Source: Erythroxylum novogranatense (lineage: Eukaryota; Streptophyta; Magnoliopsida; Malpighiales; Erythroxylaceae). Taken from it: a stretch of 64,000 bases of DNA. Positions 58,457 through 64,000 of this stretch are shown piece by piece. The notes under the pieces were generated by a model. It saw only the letters and a program-made list of their open reading frames with translations. It was not told the origin of the DNA and ran no database searches. Within the stretch, counting starts at the first letter, position 1. Each line of letters begins with the position of its first letter. The position numbers were made by a program, and so were the translations under genes. The stretch covers positions 29,033,005 to 29,097,004 of the forward strand of contig CM057224.1 in the NCBI GenBank assembly GCA_029891385.1, in the 5' to 3' direction.

Positions 58457-59976
58457 TGTAACATCCCGTTACCGGAGTGACGGGTATATTGGTAAGTTGG
58501 ATCGGGTTAGGATTTAGTACAGGCAAAGTGTTGCATCAAACATGCATTACAGTTTCGATAGTTATTGGTAAATGTCATAAATATATATATGTACATACAT
58601 GTATGACGATTCTCGAAATCGAAAAATTGGTTATAATTGTTCAGATGAAAATTGGCTAGATGTGTAATCGGAAATTTGGTTATAATAGGACAGATGAGGA
58701 TTGGGTTGTGAAAAGTGGAAATTGAATAAGTGTATTAATTAGGTTTTGAATATGAAATTGGAAGGAAATGGAATTTAGAGAACTGGAAATTGGAATATGA
58801 GTATAGAAATAAGCATTTCCTAATTTTGTGAATTTATGGGAATTTTCCCAGAATTTTTAGAGTAATGGATCCGGACCAGAAAATTGGCCTAGGGACTGAT
58901 TAATGTGATTCCGGGTCCGAGATTGATTGACAAATGATATGAAATAAATTTGAATTATGAATTCAGGAATTATTGGTTACTGAGTATTGCGAAATTGGGA
59001 GAAAATAGAATAGAAATCGGATGTATTAGACCTAAGAATTGGACATGAGGTGATGATCTCATATATATATATATATGCATAAGCTTAAAGGTAAGCTCAT
59101 TTTCTTCATTTTCTCTTTGCCATCGTTGACGGTCGTGGGTGAGCAAATTTGGGATTTGGAGTTGTTTGAAGGATTTTCAAAGGATTGAAGCTTGAATCAA
59201 GTAAGTTTATACTTGTTTATGAGTTAAATCGTTTCATTTGATCATTGATTTGAGTATGAATTGGTTTAGAGAATTTGAAAGTTACGGATGAAAGGGTTTT
59301 GAGATTTTCATTGGTTTTGATTTGGGTTTTTGATGAAAACTGGTTTAAATGATGGATTGAGGCTAGAAATGAGTTGAGTGTAGTATACTAAGTCGATTGG
59401 GAGTGATTTGAAGTGAATTGGATAGATTGTTATCAGAAAATCTGAGAAATTTCTGGGTTTCTGTCGCGATTTTGCGATCGCACGCCGCGACGTGCGATGA
59501 ACACGCCGCATGAGCCAACCCGATCGCACGTCATGATTTAATTAAAAATATTTTAATTTATGCGCCGCGGCGAGGAAGACAAGGCATACGTCGCGACGAA
59601 CGTCTGCGTACGTCGCGACGTGGGATGCCCGGTTCGCCGCGGCATCATCTTTCCGAAAATGAATTTGAGGTTTTTGAATTGGAGAATTTTGGGATCTAAT
59701 TTGGATTGGTTATGGATCAAAATGGCATTTGAGAGAATAGGAATTGAATTTGATGATTATCGGAAATTGAGTGGTAAGCGAATTGGAATGTGACCTTAGA
59801 ATAAGGAATTGAATTATGGAATTGAGAACTGTTCTGAATTAGAGTGAGAGTGATCATATTGAGAAATTCAGGAATATGATTGGGAATGTCATAACATGTA
59901 TAGTATTTATCGAAATTGCTATTGATTATTGAATTTGGCATGATTGGTAATGTGTGATTTATTTGATTTGATATAG

Positions 59977-60042
59977 AGGTTCCGATGGATCGTCATTCCA
60001 CGGACAGTATTGGGACTTCCAGGCGGTAGCTCGGAAGTGCAG
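59977..60042 (+). other. Proposed leader mini-exon, LARD 3' LTR
   Basis: The acceptor TTTGATATAG is followed by 66 bases with GGGACTTCCAGGCGGTAGC and TCGGAAG, ending CAG before the donor GTGAGTAACC. The 5' LTR copy is 53684-53747 (64 bp). It is predicted from conservation across families. Confidence 0.5.
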
Positions 60043-60833
60043 GTGAGTAACCTAGTTAGTTTCTCAACCTTATGTGTTTATTAATTATATGCATTGATTG
60101 CCATGAGGAAGCAAGGATGGATATATGTAATTGAGTGATTTGATTGATTTCGAACCATGGGTGTTCTAAATATTGGATTGTGTTATTGAAGTGCAAATGT
60201 GAATAAGTATGTGTAAGTGCATGAGTAAATTGGATTGGAAATGTGTTAATGAAATGAAATGTAAATGCATAGGAATGAAATACCGGACTAAAGGTCCGAA
60301 GAAATGAGATATGACAGTGAAATGTGAATGACATATGCACTCATGCATAATTAAATGATCAGATAATGATAGTTGTAGACCCGAGACGCCACTGTATATT
60401 TGAGGACGCCGCGGTAAAACTCGCAAACACACGCCGCAGTAAAACCTGCAAACACCTACGGGTGGGGTGTGGGGTCCTATTATGTGAAAGGGATTAGTGC
60501 ATACCCAGCGGGCTCTCCTATCCCTAATGTGAGTGGGCGATAGTGCATACCCGAGGCCCTCCTACTTGCCAAAATGTGATTTCGATTTCGATTGCGCTCG
60601 GTCACAACAATGAAATGAAACTGAAAGTGTCGCATGCATACTGCATATGTAAATTATTTAAAGTGAACTGTGTGAAAGTGAAACTGAATGCATGTGAATA
60701 TATGAAAGTGTGAATATGTGATTCAGTGTGTATATGAATTGTGAATGCATGAGTTGGGTGAACCATCGATGATGGTTTCTCACTGAGTTCGCAAACTCAC
60801 CCAACATTGCATCTATTTTTCAGGAATGAAGAG
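60043..60833 (+). other. Proposed LTR intron, LARD 3' LTR
   Basis: It runs from CAG|GTGAGT to TCTATTTTTCAG. It contains two ACGCCGC-type words (60380-60440), two GTGCATACCC phrases (60495-60555), the GGTCACAAC arm (60600), the AACCATCGATGATGGTT palindrome and the hairpin with the CTCACCC arm. The palindrome cluster typical of T is eroded here. Confidence 0.48.
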
Positions 60834-61854
60834 TACCCCGTTAGACACACGGGAGTATGTCTACCGCTAGCCAGGCAGAGTTTCGGGTCGGGATCAGTGT
60901 CGTCCACGTCTGCATTAGTATATTGATTTGATTCAGTAGGCCAAATGATTTTGTGTAAATGTGTTGTAAAAACTGAAATTTGTTTTTATTGGAAAAGCGT
61001 TTTTGTTCTGATTAGGCCAGTTTATTCATTGATTCTGCGCACTCTTTTGGTTTTGAAAGAAAAGAAAAAGGTATAACGTGTTTTAAAAGTTAGTGATCGT
61101 TTAAGACGCCACCCTCATGGTCACGGACCCGGATATCACTGTTGATGCCGGGTTCGGGTCACGTCGGGAGTGGGGTGCTACAATGATGAAATATCTTTGT
61201 AAATGTCATGTTGTATCAATGTGAATGATCATTAATGATGAATAATGTGTTATAGAGATGTTTTGGAAGTTAGATGTTGCATTATGGAGTGAAGGTGAGT
61301 GTAGAAAATTAAGATGAATGGGTACAAGGTTGATACCCTATTTTTGGGTTAAGGATCAATTATAGACCATGATTTTTTTTTTGATGGATATATTGAGTTA
61401 ATTGGGTAGATAATGATGAGGAAATGTAATGGAAGAGATAATTTAGGTAGAAGATGAGTTGGATGTAGAATATTGAAAGTTTAAAAATCTGGAAAATGTT
61501 TACTGAATATGCTTCAGTCTTTTAACCATAACATTTTCTCTAGTTGTCCAAATGAGATGATTCTTAATCTGAATTAACATAGAGATACATGGCTATATTT
61601 TGTATGAAGACAATGAATTTCAATTCTATCTCTAAGAGTCTCAAAAAGTGTCACGAAGTGAGAACTGGGTCCAGTACATTGGGAGTTGAATGTAAATTTC
61701 GTGTTCTGACTTTGGGAGAAAATCTGGATTAATCTAGATAGATTTTGGCAAAGTTTCCTTCTTAAGAGTTGTAGATATTTCTTTTATCTTTCCAACAGTA
61801 TATAGTATGAATTTTTTGGACATCTGAGTCGAAAGTTATGATAGATATATGTGG

Positions 61855-62065
61855 AGATGCAAGAAGTAAGACGCAAAAAGTAAGATGCAAGAAATAAGGC
61901 GCAAGAGTAATACACAAGAAAGTAAGATGCAAGAAAAGTAAGACACAAGAAAGTAAGACGCAAGAAAGTAAGACACAAGAAACTAAGACGATTGAAAATT
62001 AAGACGATAGAAACTAAGACGATGGAAACTAAGACGAAGTTACTGTACATTCTAAGACGAAGTTA
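61855..62065 (+). repeat. Short tandem repeat cassette CAAGAAAGTAAGACG
   Basis: About a dozen units of 13-17 bases, first CAAGAAAGTAAGAYG, then GAAACTAAGACGAT, change gradually from left to right. It sits at the position where X and b carry their unrelated GC-rich cassettes, just before the CCAAATGACTTGATT block. Confidence 0.85.
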
Positions 62066-62922
62066 CCGTACAAAATAAGACGATTGAGGTCATAAGCATA
62101 GTTACTTCTTTTGGTCATAACATCCTCTTTAGACATCCAAATGACTTGATTCTTCAACCATTGGACTCGTAAGACATTGCTCTACATCTCTACCAAAAAT
62201 CATATCCCTATTAATCAAATTTACAAAGATTGAGTGAAAAAGTGGATCGGGTACAGTGAGTGTACCCGTAAATAATATGAACTGATGTTATTCTACTGAA
62301 TATACTTCAGTATTTTGATGATATTTTTATCCGTAGAGTTCCAAATGAGATGATTTTTGATTTGGATCAAACTAAAAATACAGGGATACAAATTTTATGA
62401 AGAAATCAGATTCTGAATCGGGCTCTAAGAGTTTCAATATTTTGATGGAAGTTGAGTATAGGGTACTGTCTCAGAATAAAAGCAGTTCGGAAATATTTGG
62501 AGTATAACTTTCACATTATTAAACCAAATTGAATGATTTTGATGTCCCCGGAAAGATAAGACATAGAGGAATAAGATAAGACACAGAGTAATACTTTTCT
62601 AGAAGATAGTTTGACTAAATTACTTCATTTTCACCTTCTGATTTTACATGAACAATAGACTCGAAAGGGGTGTCTTGGAAAAATCTGAAGTGATTCAATG
62701 AGAAATAAATTGCGAGTTCAATGGGTTTTGTGAGGCATAAACCTAAGAATAAGTTATACTTAGATGAGTTTTGGTATGGCGATAGTTTTGTAAAGAATTT
62801 ATGAAGTGATATTCGGGATTATCATGAACGTGCATTGTACATAATTCATTTCATATATGTGAATTTTTTAATACACCTATGATTGTGCAAATTGTGATAT
62901 ATGTGTATGTTATTTGTTATAG

Positions 62923-62990
62923 AGGAGCAATTGGAACGTCAACCCACAAACGTTGCCGGAACTTCCAGGCAATAGTTTCGGGAGCAACCA
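62923..62990 (+). other. Proposed leader mini-exon of LTR c
   Basis: The acceptor TTGTTATAG is followed by 68 bases with GTTGCCGGAACTTCCAGGC, then the donor GTAAGTAACC. It is closest to the mini-exons of a and b. Confidence 0.5.
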
Positions 62991-63978
62991 GTAAGTAACC
63001 TAGACGCTTTCTCTCAATTATTGTCTGCTTATAATTATGTCTTGAATAATGAATGGATGTGAATGTGAGACCTATGTGCTTTATATTGTGATTGATTGTG
63101 TTACATGCATTCCATTCATGAATGCATAATCAGATAATGGGAGTTGTGACTAGAGTAGCCAATGATAAGATCTTAAAGCTCAACGAATAAAAATGAGCCT
63201 CGAGCTCACAAGCGTTTTAGAGCCTCAAGCTTAATGTGTAATGAGCCCTGTATTCTCATCGGATGAGGGACAATTATTAATGAGCCCGGTATCCAAATTG
63301 GAGACGGGACAGATCAGGCACTCAGTCACAACAATGTAACAATTGAAAAGTATCTCATGAGCATTTCATATGCATCTTGTTAATTATGTTTGATAGAGCG
63401 AAATGCAAAAAAATTGATTATGCTTAAGTGAAAATGTGTTACTTATGTGAAATGCATAATTGTGAAATAATTGTGATATGAATTGATGTGTTGCATGAAT
63501 TGAGTGAATGATCGATGATAGTTATCTCATTGAGTTCGTAAAAATCATCAAAATTTCAACGTTATCTTTTCAGGATCGAGGGACGACTCTAGCTTTTGAG
63601 AGGCTCTAGTGCTGTGTAGATTGTGATTGGCAAGAGAAGTCATGGCTTAAAGGTTGGTTAGCTGGGATTTTTGAACAGATTAGTTAGATTGTACATAGTT
63701 TCCTCATTCATGTAGTACTATTGTATTAGGTTTTGATGATGTACATATGGTGATTGTTGAAAGTCACAATGTAGACAATCGGGTTGTTATGAAATGAATT
63801 AAGGAAAAAGTTAGTTTTAAAATATTGTGCTTTTCTTATGATACTTTATAAGTGAACTATGATACTATGCTATATGAAGTGATTGTAGTGATCGAACGTA
63901 GCGTGCCCTTATCATAGGATATGTGCTGGAATGACCTTCGACATCCCGATGTGTATCTTATGGCAAAGGGGCGCTACA

Positions 63979-64000
63979 GTTCACGCATTTCAATGTAATG
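63979..64000 (-). other. Continuation of the outer LTR fragment
   Basis: The first five bases are the GTTCA duplication of LTR c. The remainder should continue the minus-strand LTR fragment interrupted at 51270. It is too short to confirm. Confidence 0.4.

Larger units (their letters stand above)
52147..61182 (+). mobile_element. Non-autonomous LARD-like LTR retrotransposon, 9.0 kb
   Basis: Two near-identical LTRs (52147-54887, 2741 bp; 58457-61182, 2726 bp) flank a 3.57-kb internal region. A perfect ATGAT duplication bounds the element (52142-52146 and 61183-61187). An iMet primer site and a polypurine tract are in place, but no gag or pol domain is readable in any frame of the internal region. 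High LTR similarity with a clean duplication implies fairly recent movement, so enzymes must have come from elsewhere. T-type chromoviruses are plausible donors because they share the LTR start, the primer site and the sequence around the polypurine tract. Confidence 0.93.
58457..61182 (+). repeat. 3' LTR of the LARD element
   Basis: Pairs with 52147-54887. It has the cleaner copy of the leader features: intron 1 59201-59976, mini-exon 59977-60042 and intron 2 60043-60833 with a TTTTTCAG acceptor. The hairpin starts at 60785. It is followed by the ATGAT duplication. Confidence 0.92.
51271..63978 (+). mobile_element. Solo LTR c (about 3.7 kb), split by a LARD element, GTTCA duplication
   Basis: It starts TGTAACATCCC at 51271 and ends GGGGCGCTACA at 63978. 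GTTCA lies on both sides (51266-51270 and 63979-63983). Its own sequence is 51271-52146 plus 61188-63978. The 3' 80 bases match solo LTR a. A donor-like CACGTAAGTTATG at 52038, a mini-exon at 62923-62990 and an acceptor at 63573 fit the shared leader plan. No primer site or polypurine tract adjoins it, so it is a solo LTR. Confidence 0.9.
61188..63978 (+). repeat. LTR c, second segment
   Basis: Continuation of LTR c after the LARD insertion. It contains degenerate repeat units (61500-61800 and 62310-62480), a short tandem-repeat cassette (61855-62065), mini-exon 62923-62990 (CCA|GTAAGT donor), intron 62991-63573 and the CGATGATAG palindrome remnant. Confidence 0.8.

Overview
This is plant nuclear DNA, almost certainly from a flowering plant and probably a eudicot. 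One 10-exon host gene sits in a block of nested Ty3/gypsy-type LTR retrotransposons. The plant signs are GT-AG introns, tRNA-iMet primer sites in every element where one is visible, Tekay/Del-like chromovirus pol with a C-terminal chromodomain, a Tourist/PIF-Harbinger-like MITE and AT-rich intergenic DNA. There are no bacterial features.

Left block, 1-37488. Bases 1-453 are the 3' end of an internal region, followed by a roughly 4.7 kb LTR (here 'X') that starts at 454 and ends at 37488 because three insertions split it. They are solo LTR 'a' (1417-5496, minus), solo LTR 'b' (6111-10243, plus, target-site duplication CATTA) and a chromovirus 'H' (10982-35086, minus, duplication ATATA). H is itself split inside its reverse transcriptase by 'T' (15939-30496, plus, duplication TGGAT). 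T is a tandem LTR-internal-LTR-internal-LTR array, and both internal regions carry the same gag-to-RT deletion. The deepest nesting is X > H > T.

Middle, 37489-50440. An AT-rich spacer leads to a plus-strand gene for a 1672-residue four-MATH-domain/coiled-coil protein (39815-47868), the apparent orthologue of the Arabidopsis TRAF-like protein At2g25320. Its reading frame is intact across ten exons and includes one GC-AG intron. A 728-bp MITE (48427-49154, TSD TTA, 18-bp terminal inverted repeats) lies downstream.

Right block, 50440-64000. A minus-strand LTR fragment holds solo LTR 'c' (51271-63978, duplication GTTCA). LTR c holds an intact-looking non-coding LARD-like element (52147-61182, duplication ATGAT) with 2.7-kb LTRs, a tRNA-iMet primer site, a polypurine tract and a 3.6-kb internal region that encodes nothing recognisable.

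The main hidden signal is inside the LTRs. Five related families (a, b, c, T, LARD), plus H and X less exactly, share an architecture that reads as a spliced leader. A 64-68 bp mini-exon ends at a GTGAGT or GTAAGT donor followed by ACC. It is followed by a roughly 0.6-1.1 kb intron holding a cluster of short palindromes framed by GGTCACAAC inverted repeats, and then by a GAG...CTCACC hairpin and a CAG or TAG acceptor. A second theme is a block-wise pattern of base loss and change at CAG/CTG/CCG sites in the young repeats. It looks like consensus error or decay linked to CHG methylation.
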